DNA of 64,000 bases from Paenibacillus xylanivorans (GCF_001280595.1 NZ_LITU01000053.1:317513-381512), one strand, 5' to 3'; positions 54,445 to 63,439 are shown, counted from the first letter of the stretch. Numbers and translations are program-made. The notes: a model not told the origin generated them from the sequence alone.

Positions 54445-54790
54445 TGCGGCTCACCTCCTGTTCAAAATACTCCACATCTCTCTTGGAACCAGATAATTCA
54501 AATTTACTGATAACCGGGACGTTGTAAGATGCAGATATCAAATCTGCACTTTTGGCAAAACGCTCACCCCAGTTACGGTTACCGCTGGCGGCCACGCCAA
54601 TCAGGTATTCAGAGTTTTTTTGCAAAAAAGAAGACACCTTATCAGGTATCTGTCCAAAACCTGTTGTATATGTCACAAGTACGTACGGTTCATCAATCGT
54701 CATTTGATTCTGAATCTGAACAGCCGGCAGTTGAAGCTTGGAAATAAACCTCTTAACATTCCCAGTTATAGAATCATACACAATTAGCAC
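54431..54790 (-). CDS. nrdI: Flavodoxin-like NrdI
   Basis: A 119-residue flavodoxin that supplies oxidant for the manganese cofactor of NrdF. The phosphate loop is DSITGNVKRF, with VTYTTGFGQIPDKV and VAASGNRNWGERFAKSAD matching the family. I chose the GTG giving MLIVYDS, eight bases after AAGGAGG and in register with B. subtilis NrdI; the ATG two codons earlier is only two bases from that site. First gene of the operon. Confidence 0.93.
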   Translation of the reverse strand: MLIVYDSITGNVKRFISKLQLPAVQIQNQMTIDEPYVLVTYTTGFGQIPDKVSSFLQKNSEYLIGVAASGNRNWGERFAKSADLISASYNVPVISKFELSGSKRDVEYFEQEVSRIASY

Positions 54791-54834
54791 TATCATATCC
54801 TCCTTGACAAATGAAAGGTGATCAAAAACAAACA

Positions 54835-54875
54835 CTATATATAGATTATATTCTTAATTTTATATCAATATATAG
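54835..54875 (-). promoter_or_regulatory. Tandem NrdR boxes
   Basis: CTATATATAG (54835-54844) and CAATATATAG (54866-54875) both fit the NrdR core CWATATATWG and start exactly 31 bases apart, three helical turns, the spacing typical of NrdR operators. NrdR represses RNR genes when dATP is plentiful. Confidence 0.85.
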
Positions 54876-54884
54876 CTTTGTCAA
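54857..54884 (-). promoter_or_regulatory. Promoter of nrdIEF
   Basis: On the minus strand TTGACA - 16 bases - TAAAAT. One NrdR box fills the spacer and the other lies just after the -10, so bound NrdR would block polymerase. Confidence 0.75.
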
Positions 54885-55017
54885 ATGCATTTCGGTATCA
54901 ATTTTGTGAAAAACCTGATGAATGGGCTCTATTACTAGGTTTAAAAAATTTGGGGCTTAGTAGATATCCATATTCGAAGACACGATAATTGGTGCATGAG
55001 AGAATAGCGATTGACAA

Positions 55018-55032
55018 TGAGAATTGTTATCA
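55018..55032 (+). promoter_or_regulatory. Fur box before a decayed iron-uptake gene
   Basis: TGAGAATTGTTATCA matches the 7-1-7 Fur consensus TGATAATNATTATCA at 12 of 14 positions. It lies about 45 bases before the first ATG of the pseudogene. Confidence 0.7.
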
Positions 55033-55074
55033 TTTAGAATTTTAAAGAAGATTTGAAAAGAGGGATGCGCTACG

Positions 55075-56560
55075 ATGACACAATTACAACAAAATCACCA
55101 GCAGGGTGAAGGACAGATTGCAGATCTCGCATGGTATGGAGTAAAGGACGTATTCAAGGATTCGGTCGAAAAGGCCTATCGTTCGGTATACGAAGAAACA
55201 CCTGACCCTATCATTCTTGTTGCTGCAAATCGTCATTGATGGCATACCGCATCCATTTGTTCCGAATAGCGCCCATTTTGTATTACCTGGCCAACGGGTC
55301 GAGACCGTTTACTTAACGGATGGAGAGCAGATCGTATACCGGATTCATATCGGCATCATTCCATATGATGGACAGAAGGAGTCCTCTGTGCGTTTGTTGA
55401 CGGAGCTTGGTGGGTCGATCACGTTTCCAGATGCACAGGTGCAGCAACTTTGCGAAAAAATCGTGGATTACTGGCATACCGGTGATTCAACAGATCGTTT
55501 CGCAAGCCAAGCGGGTTTCCAGGACCTGTTGCATCTGCTGTTCAAGAAGCAGAACCAGCACGAGATCGCACTGGAGAGAGCACGGGAATACATGCTGCAT
55601 CACTTATTAGGATACAATCACGGTCGAGAACCTGGCCGATGAAGCGGGCATGAGCCGCTATTATTTCATGAGATCATTCAAAGAGAAGTTCGGTCAGAGT
55701 TCAATGGATTATCTGGCAGAGATTCGTACCAACGAGGCCAAACGTCTGATGGAAGCAGGACAACCACTGAAAGACATTGCTCTATTGGCAGGCTTTAAGG
55801 ATCAACACTATTTCAGCAGCCAGTTCAAAAAGCAGGTCGGATTACCCCCTCGAACATACATTGCGAACAGGAAATGCAAAACAGCCGCGTACAGCTGGCC
55901 CAATAAGCCATCCTGGACACCCAGCCTGATCTTATTGTGGTTCAGCGAAATGCCATCGATGACAAAGCGTACGAGGAGCTAAGCAAGATCGCTCCAACCA
56001 TTGCCTATTCGCCGGATGATTGGAAGACAACCATTGTGGAGATTGGAAAGGCAACCGGCCTGGAAGATAAAGCACAGGAGGTCCTTCAAGCGAACACCGA
56101 TAAACTGAAACAAGCCAAGGAAGATATCATCTCCGCTGTTGGAGCGGACAAAACGGTTGTCTTCATGCGTCCATCGGACAAGGATCTGCAAGTGTTCTTC
56201 CCTAGCTTCGCTCCACTTATCTACAATGAATTGGGGTTAAATCCTGACGAAAGCGTTGTTGGCTTCCAAAAGGATACAAAGGACGACTGGGGAGTAACGA
56301 CATCTCTGGAAAAGCTGCCTTCCATTGGAGCCGATTATGTATTTGCTATATACGGAGGCTCGATTAGCACGGAAGAAGAATTCAACAAGAATAGTGCTGT
56401 TGCAACGGAAGTGGAGAAACTTCATGTGTGGAAGACGATGCCGGCCGTGAAGGAAAACCATGTGTTCAAAGTGTCAGCCAGACATTGGATGATGTCCGGT
56501 CCAATTGCAGACGGTAAGGTTGCCGACGATGTCGTAGCAGCTGTCACTGGCAAGAAATAA
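55075..56560 (+). pseudogene. Decayed AraC regulator / siderophore-binding protein (Btr-like)
   Basis: Three pieces in different frames make up one broken locus. It opens MTQLQQNHQQGEG... to about 55200, then shifts frame for SFLLLQIVIDGIPHPF ... REYMLHH (55200-55600), then shifts again for TVENLADEAGMSRYYF ... DQHYFSSQFKKQVGLPPR, a complete pair of AraC helix-turn-helix motifs (to about 55875). After a stop at 55904 it continues as AILDTQPDLIVVQRNAIDD ... VADDVVAAVTGKK, the C-terminal part of a FeuA/FhuD-type binding domain. About 70-90 codons of that domain's start are missing. Intact relatives such as B. subtilis Btr sense siderophores and activate iron uptake; alternatively a regulator gene and a separate binding-protein gene were fused by deletion. 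Confidence 0.75.
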
Positions 56561-56610
56561 GCCTGAACATAATCGTTCATACATTGTCTACAATTCAGAG
56601 TTGGATTATT

Positions 56611-56645
56611 AAAGGCATGGCTCTATGGAGTCATGCCTTTTGTGT
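56611..56645 (+). terminator. Terminator after the pseudogene
   Basis: AAAGGCATG-GCTC / GAG-TCATGCCTTTTG stem-loop, 50 bases after the last stop. Confidence 0.75.
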
Positions 56646-56694
56646 ATGTTGAAGGTTATGCTGATTACATATCACGAAGATATGGAGGTAAGAC

Positions 56695-57423
56695 ATGATA
56701 GGGACCCTGCCGCAAAATAGAATATTGATTGTAGACGATGATGAACGGGTCCGAAGACTTCTTCGAATGTATTTGGAGAATGAACACTTTATCGTTGAGG
56801 AGGCTTCGCTGGGCTGGCAAGCCTTAAGTAAGCTTCATCATGACTCGTATGCCATGATCATCTTGGATTGGATTCTCCCTGATATCAAGGGGATTGAAAT
56901 ATGCCATTATCTTCGAACAAACTTCAGCATACCCGTCATGTTTCTGACAGCCAAGTCAGAAGAAGGGAACCGGCTTGAAGCTTTCAAAGCAGGGGCAGAT
57001 GACTTTGTCATGAAACCATTTAGTCCGAGGGAAGTTGTGCTCCGTATCAAAACCATGATGGCTCGTTATAACGGATTGGTCGAGCCTGCGCCAAAAGATC
57101 ATTCAGCGGGCGAGGTGCTGATTTCCACCATTTTAATCAATCCAGCATCCCGAAGGGTCACAATAGAAGATGAGGAAATTCATATGACGCCCAAAGAATT
57201 TGATTTGCTTTATCATCTGGCGACACATTCGGAAATAGCTTTCTCCAGGCAGGAACTGCTGAGAATTGTTTGGAAAGTGGAGCATGAGGAAGATTTGGAT
57301 TATCGAACTGTAGATACCCACGTGAAACGGCTACGTGACAAACTATCCGAGCATGTGCCGAATCGGGAAGATCTGATTCATACCCTGTGGGGGTTCGGTT
57401 ATATTCTTCGTTTACCACACTGA
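56695..57423 (+). CDS. ResD-like OmpR-family response regulator
   Basis: A 242-residue regulator. Receiver with IVDDDERVRRLLRMYLE, phospho-acceptor D58 (ILDWILPDIKG) and KPFSPREVVLRIK; winged helix with MTPKEFDLLYHLATHS and RTVDTHVKRLRDKL. RRLLRMYLE and KPFSPREVVLR are shared almost letter for letter with ResD, the B. subtilis regulator of respiration. No cognate HisKA kinase of the ResE type is next to it; instead a NarL-type pair follows after 28 bases. GGAGGT precedes the ATG. Confidence 0.85.
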   Translation: MIGTLPQNRILIVDDDERVRRLLRMYLENEHFIVEEASLGWQALSKLHHDSYAMIILDWILPDIKGIEICHYLRTNFSIPVMFLTAKSEEGNRLEAFKAGADDFVMKPFSPREVVLRIKTMMARYNGLVEPAPKDHSAGEVLISTILINPASRRVTIEDEEIHMTPKEFDLLYHLATHSEIAFSRQELLRIVWKVEHEEDLDYRTVDTHVKRLRDKLSEHVPNREDLIHTLWGFGYILRLPH

Positions 57424-57451
57424 TTCTTAACTTAATGTGCAGGAGGAGAAT

Positions 57452-58297
57452 ATGTCTTACAAACAAATCAAGTGGATGATTCTGCTCATTCCCACCTTGA
57501 CCGTTGGACTTTGGGAATATGTACGACACCAGTTTCTACTCCCCTATATATCGATGGATTTGGGCAACTGGCTTACGCCTGTCATTGTGTATGTTGTGAG
57601 TATAACGTTGTTAACTCGGCTGTTTCACATGTTGGAACGTATTCAAAAAGAGCTGGAGCATGAGCGTGAAGCCAAAGCCGCATTTGAATCTCGGGAAAAG
57701 ATGGCCAAGGAACTCCATGATGGAATCGCCCAATCGCTTTTCTTATTATCGGTGAAAGTCGGACGTCTGGAGGAGCAAGCCAAGCAGGATCAACAGCTGG
57801 ACGATGTGTATTCGATCAAAAAAACGGTTCATGAAGTCAATCGTTATGTGCGCCAGGCTATTGCAGATTTGCGTTATGATCCTAACGTTGATCAAGCCTT
57901 TACTATGAACGAATCGGTCACACTGCTTGGTCAAATTCGAAGAATTTCCAGAGATATGCCCGTCCGAATCGAACTGGATTGGAGCATCCCGGAGGATACA
58001 TTTACTGACAAAGAGAAGGTAGAACTGCTCGCTTGTATTCGGGAGGCTCTTTTTAATATTCAAAAGCACGCATCAGCATCCCAAGCATGGATTCAGGGAA
58101 ACGGGCACAAGGAGTGCTGGAATATCACGATTCGAGATAATGGAAAAGGGTTTGAGATGAATCCTTTTGAACGAAAGGATCGATATGGATTAAAAATCAT
58201 GAGAGAGCGGATGAGTGAACTGAACTTTACCATGCAATTCCGAAGGGAACAGCAGCTTACTGTTGTCGAATTTTCAAAGGATGGTGAGATGCAATGA
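57452..58297 (+). CDS. NarL-type sensor histidine kinase
   Basis: A 281-residue kinase with two membrane helices (about 8-24 and 42-60), a short linking coiled coil, HisKA_3 with H89 in AKELHDGIAQSLFLLS, and an HATPase with REALFNIQKHA and DNGKGFE. The N-terminal sensor is minimal, with no large external domain and no cysteine cluster, so membrane or intramembrane stimuli are likely. ATG chosen with AGGAGG; a GTG five codons earlier overlaps that site. It overlaps the next regulator by an ATGA. Confidence 0.88.
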   Translation: MSYKQIKWMILLIPTLTVGLWEYVRHQFLLPYISMDLGNWLTPVIVYVVSITLLTRLFHMLERIQKELEHEREAKAAFESREKMAKELHDGIAQSLFLLSVKVGRLEEQAKQDQQLDDVYSIKKTVHEVNRYVRQAIADLRYDPNVDQAFTMNESVTLLGQIRRISRDMPVRIELDWSIPEDTFTDKEKVELLACIREALFNIQKHASASQAWIQGNGHKECWNITIRDNGKGFEMNPFERKDRYGLKIMRERMSELNFTMQFRREQQLTVVEFSKDGEMQ

Positions 58298-58947
58298 GCC
58301 ATACTCGCGTACTTGTTGTGGACGATCACGCTCATGCGAGAGAAGCCATCTGTGAAATTTTATCCATGGATTCCGGCTTCGAAGTGATTGGCGTCGTATC
58401 GGATGGTCAACAGGCGATTGATTATACAGAACAGTGGCTTCCCGATCTGATCCTCATGGACATTCAGATGCCGATTATGAACGGTCTTGAAGCAACACAA
58501 CGGATCAAATTGGCCTTTCCTTACGTGAAAATTGTCATGATTACCGTCTCGGATGATGCGCTCCACCTTTTGGAAGCGTTAAAGCGGGGAGCTCAGGGCT
58601 ATCTTCTCAAAAACCTTGAACCGTCCATGTGGCTGGAATATCTTCATTCCATCGTTACAGAAGAAGCTCCTTTGAGCCGTGAGGTGGCTTATCAAATCCT
58701 GAAGGATGTCTCACTCACAGAGAAAAAAGAACCTGATGTTCCATTAACCACAAGAGAAAAGGATATTCTCTATGGTGTGGCTGCAGGATGGACCAACAAA
58801 GAAATCGCTGTGAATTATATGATCTCAGAGTATACCGTCAAGAATCATTTGAAAAACATTTTGCAAAAACTGCAGGTTCAAAATCGCGTTCAACTGACAC
58901 GTTATGCACTGGAGCAAGGGCTTATTACAGACCACAATCGTCTGTAA
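58294..58947 (+). CDS. NarL/FixJ-family response regulator
   Basis: A 217-residue regulator, partner of the kinase above. Receiver with VVDDHAHAREAICEIL and D56 in LILMDIQMPIMNG; C-terminal LuxR-type helix-turn-helix with LTTREKDILYGVAAGWTNKEIA and YTVKNHLKNILQKLQV. Its 3' end forms the left arm of a terminator. The likely target is the adjacent nos-type operon or the bd oxidase, inferred from position only. Confidence 0.9.
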   Translation: MSHTRVLVVDDHAHAREAICEILSMDSGFEVIGVVSDGQQAIDYTEQWLPDLILMDIQMPIMNGLEATQRIKLAFPYVKIVMITVSDDALHLLEALKRGAQGYLLKNLEPSMWLEYLHSIVTEEAPLSREVAYQILKDVSLTEKKEPDVPLTTREKDILYGVAAGWTNKEIAVNYMISEYTVKNHLKNILQKLQVQNRVQLTRYALEQGLITDHNRL

Positions 58948-58958
58948 TAAGCTTTTTT
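58921..58958 (+). terminator. Terminator overlapping the end of the NarL regulator gene
   Basis: CTTATTACAGA-CCACAATCG-TCTGTAATAAG, a perfect 11-base-pair stem followed by CTTTTTTA; its left arm is coding. Confidence 0.88.
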
Positions 58959-59129
58959 ACTATATTTGGGCGTTCTTTCTGTATAGTAGGATGTCATTTC
59001 TTCTGCTATTACTTCAATGACCTCACAAATTGGACACAAAAATTCCATCTCTATAGCCAGATTGAGCTATATGGTAAAAATTTGTTTTTATGTACACTAT
59101 GAGCAGTGTGTTTCATGAAGGAGGTTATG

Positions 59130-60485
59130 ATGTTGAACGAACGGATTGTCATAGGCATATTACTCATTATGGGTATACTGGCGATCCCACTATCTTACCC
59201 GCTTGATTCTGCTAACGCTGCTCCTGGAACAAAAGGCGCTATTCCACTCCAGCCAATCATTGATGGTTCTATACCTGGTGAAGTGCTTGTACTTGAGCCT
59301 GGTATGTATTCTGGTCCCGTAAGTATAGACAAGAATATATCCATTCGAGGGGACTCATCCGTAACGGTATTGAATACAGAAGCTGAAGCCACGATCACCA
59401 TTCGTTCAGATGAAGTGACATTACAGGGGTTCACGGTTCAACACTTAACGAATGAACCTACTGCTGCGATTCAGGTTGAAGGAGATCGTGTAGAGATCAG
59501 GGGCCTTGATATTCAGAGTCAAAGTTTCGGAATTGTGCTTCGGGGTTCCGTCGATGGCCTCATACATAGCAATTATATTTCATGGGCTGGATCAGAATCG
59601 GCTTCCAGTGGTCAAAAGGGGAACGGCATTGATCTGTACAATTCCCATCGTAACCACATCGAAGACAACCAAATTACGGGCATGCGGGACGGTATCTATT
59701 TGGAGAACAGTCGCAATCTTACGGTCAAGGGTAACACGCTGCTGCATACCAGATACGGCATTCATTGTATGTATATCGATGGTTCTTCTGTTGTGGACAA
59801 TGTGGGGGAGAACAACAGTACCGGGGCGATGGTGATGGGCGTCAAGAATACGGTTGTATCCGGAAATTCCTTTCGTAAACAGAGCGAAAATGTGCATTCA
59901 CAAGGGATTTTGTTGTATGACGTACAGCAATCCTCGATTCATAACAATGTTGTGGAAGGTAATCGTGTTGGCATGAACATTGCCGAATCCTCTGGAAATG
60001 AGATTCGTAGCAACGCGGTTCTTCGCAATTTCATTGGAATTCAACTCGTTCTGGCAGAGGACAACCAATTCGTTAGAAACCAATTTGTTTCGAATGTGAT
60101 TGAAGCTTCAGCGATGGACAGCCGGAACAATGAGATGAAGGAGAATTACTGGGATTCCTTTCAGGGTCTTGACCTGAACGATGATGGAATCAGTGAACTC
60201 TCCTATGAGATTAATCCTTTTTATGAGCAAGTGGTCAACCGGAATTCGGCCTATCAACTTTTCTTTCAATCTCCAGGCATGATCTTTATGAGCAACTTGT
60301 TTACGGAAGGCAAGCAAGAGTGGACAACCGACAGATCGCCGTTAATGAGCATGAAAGCGGAATCACTGACGACGAAAACAGGTGCACAAGCGGTGAAAGA
60401 GACAACTGAGGTTTGGATCATCGGATGCATTCTGCTGGGCATGGCAAGTTTTATTATGATCTATATGGGGGGATTACGAAAATGA
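59130..60485 (+). CDS. nosD: NosD-like periplasmic-type beta-helix protein
   Basis: A 451-residue exported protein: signal sequence (IVIGILLIMGILAIPLSY), then parallel beta-helix rungs with repeated N-x-I/V-x-x-N patterns (GIDLYNSHRNHIEDNQITG, GIYLENSRNLTVKGNTL), the family C-terminus DLNDDGISELSYEINPFYEQVV and AYQLFFQSPGMIFM, and a final membrane helix (VWIIGCILLGMASFIMIYM). NosD assists copper-site assembly of nitrous oxide reductase. AAGGAGG sits five bases before the chosen ATG; nearby ATG and TTG starts are possible. First gene of a five-gene operon. Confidence 0.85.
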   Translation: MLNERIVIGILLIMGILAIPLSYPLDSANAAPGTKGAIPLQPIIDGSIPGEVLVLEPGMYSGPVSIDKNISIRGDSSVTVLNTEAEATITIRSDEVTLQGFTVQHLTNEPTAAIQVEGDRVEIRGLDIQSQSFGIVLRGSVDGLIHSNYISWAGSESASSGQKGNGIDLYNSHRNHIEDNQITGMRDGIYLENSRNLTVKGNTLLHTRYGIHCMYIDGSSVVDNVGENNSTGAMVMGVKNTVVSGNSFRKQSENVHSQGILLYDVQQSSIHNNVVEGNRVGMNIAESSGNEIRSNAVLRNFIGIQLVLAEDNQFVRNQFVSNVIEASAMDSRNNEMKENYWDSFQGLDLNDDGISELSYEINPFYEQVVNRNSAYQLFFQSPGMIFMSNLFTEGKQEWTTDRSPLMSMKAESLTTKTGAQAVKETTEVWIIGCILLGMASFIMIYMGGLRK

Positions 60486-61051
60486 AAAAACATTGGAAAA
60501 CAGTCATGGTGCTTCTCTTTGGGGTGCTGTTATTAACAGCTTGCGGAAAAAAGTACGAGGCGTTGCCGATTAATGAAGACGTGGACATCTGTGCCATTTG
60601 CAAAATGCAGGTGAAGGATGATGCTTATGCCACGCAGCTTACCACGAAAGACGGTAAAAATTATAAATTTGATGACCTCGGTTGTATGCACCAGTGGAAA
60701 GAAGAGAACGGAACAGATAACATCGGGATGGATTTTGTTCGTGACTATAATGACAAGGAATGGATTGAGTACAACAAAGCCACTTATGTATACGATGCTT
60801 CACTACGTACACCCATGGCTTATGGCATCCTCAATTTCAAGGACAAACAATCTGCCGAAGCTTTTGTTACCGAGCAGGGGGTGGGAACGATCATGACCGC
60901 TGAAGACCTCGCCTCCCACGACTGGAAACAAAACACAGAGATGATGGATATGATGGGTGAGCATGGGCATTCCGAAGAGGGAATGGGTGACGGCATGCAT
61001 GAAGGAACACATGAGGAAACCGAATCAACGGAAGATTCAGGCCACAAGTAA
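60482..61051 (+). CDS. nosL: NosL-like copper-binding lipoprotein
   Basis: A 189-residue lipoprotein with lipobox LLTACG, and the NosL copper motif ICAICKMQVKDDAYA (Cys-x2-Cys-x-Met) followed by KFDDLGCMHQW. NosL delivers Cu(I) to nitrous oxide reductase. The tail of about 35 residues is rich in Met, His and Glu (MMDMMGEHGHSEEGMGDGMH), suggesting extra metal binding. The start ATG overlaps the nosD stop. Longer open frame upstream is not needed. Confidence 0.9.
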   Translation: MKKHWKTVMVLLFGVLLLTACGKKYEALPINEDVDICAICKMQVKDDAYATQLTTKDGKNYKFDDLGCMHQWKEENGTDNIGMDFVRDYNDKEWIEYNKATYVYDASLRTPMAYGILNFKDKQSAEAFVTEQGVGTIMTAEDLASHDWKQNTEMMDMMGEHGHSEEGMGDGMHEGTHEETESTEDSGHK

Positions 61052-61073
61052 TGGCCAATGAAGATGGTGATCC

Positions 61074-61898
61074 ATGATGGGTGATATGTTGCAAGTAGTT
61101 CGACGAGAAATGAAAATGGGGTTTCGCAATCCTTGGGCCTATTCATTTTTGATTTTTTTCTGCGTATTTAGCTTAAGTTTGCTGATTATAAATTCGCAAA
61201 ACTTTGTTGCAGGATATTCTGGCACGACAGGTTCCATGTTAAATCTTATTCTTTATCTTTTGCCGCTGATGACCCTCTTTCTGGGCTCCTTCTCGTTGAC
61301 TTCTGAAAAAGAAGAGGGCAGTTGGCAGCTGTTGTCCACATACCCCATCGGCACGATGTCGTTTATCGTAGGAAAATATCTGGGTCTGTCGGTTGTATTA
61401 ATGACTATAGTTACATTCGGATATGGGTTGATGGGACTTCTTAGCGGATGGATGGGCAGCCCTTTAGATATGATGACGTACCTTTTGTTTCTGGTATTCT
61501 CCTGCGGACTGGTGCTGCTATTTCTGACGATTGCACTGTTCATCGGTTCGTTATCCAAAAATCGGTGGCAAGCGTTAACGATATCCGTATCCGTTTGGTT
61601 TTTCGCAGTGATCGGATGGCCGACGCTTCTAATCTCCGTACTGGGACTCATGCCTTATCAGTGGGTAAAACCCATACTCACCTTTCTCACCTTCATCAAT
61701 CCGGCTGAGCTGGTACGTTTGTTTGTTGTGATCAAACTTGGCGGGGGCTCCATACTGGGACCTGAATATTATCAGTGGGTTGATTGGGTACAACCATCCA
61801 GCGGAAGCTGGATTTTTACGGGGATATGCCTGCTGTGGATTACATGTTCTATCGTGGCAGTCTACGGGATCTGGGAGAGGGGGCGTTCTCATGGATAA
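61074..61898 (+). CDS. nosY: NosY-like ABC permease
   Basis: A 274-residue membrane protein with six helices, including FLIFFCVFSLSLLIINSQNF, MLNLILYLLPLMTLFLGSFS, SVVLMTIVTFGYGLMGLLSG and LVFSCGLVLLFLTIALFIGS. LTSEKEEGSWQLLSTYPI after the second helix is the usual cytoplasmic loop of NosY/ABC-2 permeases. It pairs with the next ATPase, overlapping it by eight bases. In nos systems it is thought to supply a sulfur species for the copper-sulfide centre. Confidence 0.85.
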   Translation: MMGDMLQVVRREMKMGFRNPWAYSFLIFFCVFSLSLLIINSQNFVAGYSGTTGSMLNLILYLLPLMTLFLGSFSLTSEKEEGSWQLLSTYPIGTMSFIVGKYLGLSVVLMTIVTFGYGLMGLLSGWMGSPLDMMTYLLFLVFSCGLVLLFLTIALFIGSLSKNRWQALTISVSVWFFAVIGWPTLLISVLGLMPYQWVKPILTFLTFINPAELVRLFVVIKLGGGSILGPEYYQWVDWVQPSSGSWIFTGICLLWITCSIVAVYGIWERGRSHG

Positions 61899-62604
61899 CG
61901 TGGAAGCAGAGATTGTTGGATTGTGCAAATCCATAAAAAAACAACAGATTGTTGAAGATATATCCTTTCGTGTTTCTTCTGGCCATGTGCTTGCCTTATG
62001 TGGAGGAAATGGGGCTGGTAAGAGCACCGTTCTGCGTATGATGGCAGGTATCCTTCAACCTACTTCGGGTGAAATCATTGTAAACAAATTGCGCTGGTCC
62101 AAAGAACGCAAGCGGTATTCGGAACAGATCGGGTATATGCCGGATGATTATCATTTCAATCAGGGTCTGACGGCAGAGGAAGTGCTCCAGTTCTGGGCGG
62201 CGCTAAGGAAAGTGCCCAAAGAGCGAGTATCGGAAGTGCTAACTCTGGTAGGCTTGGCCGATCAAAAAAATGAGCGGGTCACTACCTTTTCCAAAGGCAT
62301 GCGGCAGCGTGTGTTATTTGCCCAGGCTCTGCTGGCTAAGCCTCCGCTGCTGATCATGGATGAGCCGACGAATGGACTGGACCCCTTCTGGATGCAGGAA
62401 TTTGCAAATCTCATAAAACAAATCAAGGAGGAGGGACACATGGTCGTGTTCTCCACCCACCAGCTTGAGATTGCAGATGATGTTGCAGATCACATTGTTT
62501 TTATGAACAAAGGACGTAATGTAGGAGATGGTTCTACTGAAGACTTTCGGCAACAGTTCGGGTCGCTTCATGCTGCTTTTCATCATAGTCTCGGCCTGAA
62601 ATGA
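61891..62604 (+). CDS. nosF: NosF-like ABC ATPase
   Basis: A 237-residue ATPase: Walker A GGNGAGKS, signature FSKGMRQRVLFAQAL, Walker B LLIMDEPTNGLDP and H-loop VVFSTHQLEIADDV. The start (MDNVEAEIVGL) has GAGAGGGGG upstream and lies within the end of nosY. Works with NosY and NosD as the NosDFY complex. It overlaps the next gene by an ATGA. Confidence 0.9.
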   Translation: MDNVEAEIVGLCKSIKKQQIVEDISFRVSSGHVLALCGGNGAGKSTVLRMMAGILQPTSGEIIVNKLRWSKERKRYSEQIGYMPDDYHFNQGLTAEEVLQFWAALRKVPKERVSEVLTLVGLADQKNERVTTFSKGMRQRVLFAQALLAKPPLLIMDEPTNGLDPFWMQEFANLIKQIKEEGHMVVFSTHQLEIADDVADHIVFMNKGRNVGDGSTEDFRQQFGSLHAAFHHSLGLK

Positions 62605-63182
62605 AGGTGAATCGATTGGGAAAAAAGAGTGCAAAAAAGAGTGCGAGAATAAGACGTTTAATCACAATCCTGATTGGAATGGCTGCTTTGCTGGCCGCTG
62701 TGTGGGCAATTTACCAAGGTAATTTAACATCAGAGCCCAAAAGAATCGGTGCTATTGAAACCGGTGCAGTTGCTCCTGAATTCACAGCGGTTAATTCAGC
62801 CGGAGAACAGGTGAAGCTCTCCGATTATCGGGGCAAAGTTGTCATGATTAACTTTTGGGCTTCATGGTGCGCCCCCTGTGTAAGGGAAATGCCGATGATT
62901 AATCATATCGCCGAAACATATCAAAACGACGTGGAGACCCTGTTTGTCAACGTGGGGGAAGCTAAGGGTACCATTCGTGAATTTATGGAGAATCAGCAAT
63001 TCGATTTCCCTGTAATCATTGATGTGACCGGAAAGGTCTCGGGTGTGTATCGCATCACCGGGTTGCCAGCGACCATGATTATAGATCAGGAAGGCATATT
63101 CAGTCACATTCTGCTCGGTGAGATAACCAAGGATATTCCCTTGCAGCAATGGCTGGAGGACACCGTGCAGCAAAAGAATTGA
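62601..63182 (+). CDS. ResA/TlpA-like membrane-anchored thioredoxin
   Basis: A 193-residue protein with one N-terminal membrane helix (LITILIGMAALLAAVWAIY) after a basic start, and an extracytoplasmic thioredoxin domain with WCAPC in NFWASWCAPCVREMP and the cis-proline loop GLPATMII. Such proteins keep cytochrome c or copper-site cysteines reduced outside the membrane. In this operon it probably serves NosL or a copper enzyme; ResA proper acts in cytochrome c maturation. Confidence 0.88.
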   Translation: MKVNRLGKKSAKKSARIRRLITILIGMAALLAAVWAIYQGNLTSEPKRIGAIETGAVAPEFTAVNSAGEQVKLSDYRGKVVMINFWASWCAPCVREMPMINHIAETYQNDVETLFVNVGEAKGTIREFMENQQFDFPVIIDVTGKVSGVYRITGLPATMIIDQEGIFSHILLGEITKDIPLQQWLEDTVQQKN

Positions 63183-63202
63183 AGCCTTGCAAGATTTAAG
63201 AA

Positions 63203-63243
63203 CAAAAGAAGTCGCTATATGAGCGGCTTCTTTTGTTTTTTTT
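63203..63243 (+). terminator. Terminator of the nos-type operon
   Basis: CAAAAGAAGTCGCT-ATATG-AGCGGCTTCTTTTG, about 13 base pairs, followed by TTTTTTTTG. Confidence 0.92.
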
Positions 63244-63439
63244 GTAAGCTACAAGAACCAGAACAACCGCAAACGGTTGGTTTCGCAAACACCTTGCACG
63301 CATATTGGAAATGAAATGTAATACCACGGTTGTGCCCAATGAATCAATAGCCCCTTTGGGTGCTTTTTACGCTTTTCACCGAGTTGTCAGAAAGAGTTGA
63401 TCCTTTCTTGAACATTTAGGGACGAAGACGTGTCAGTGA

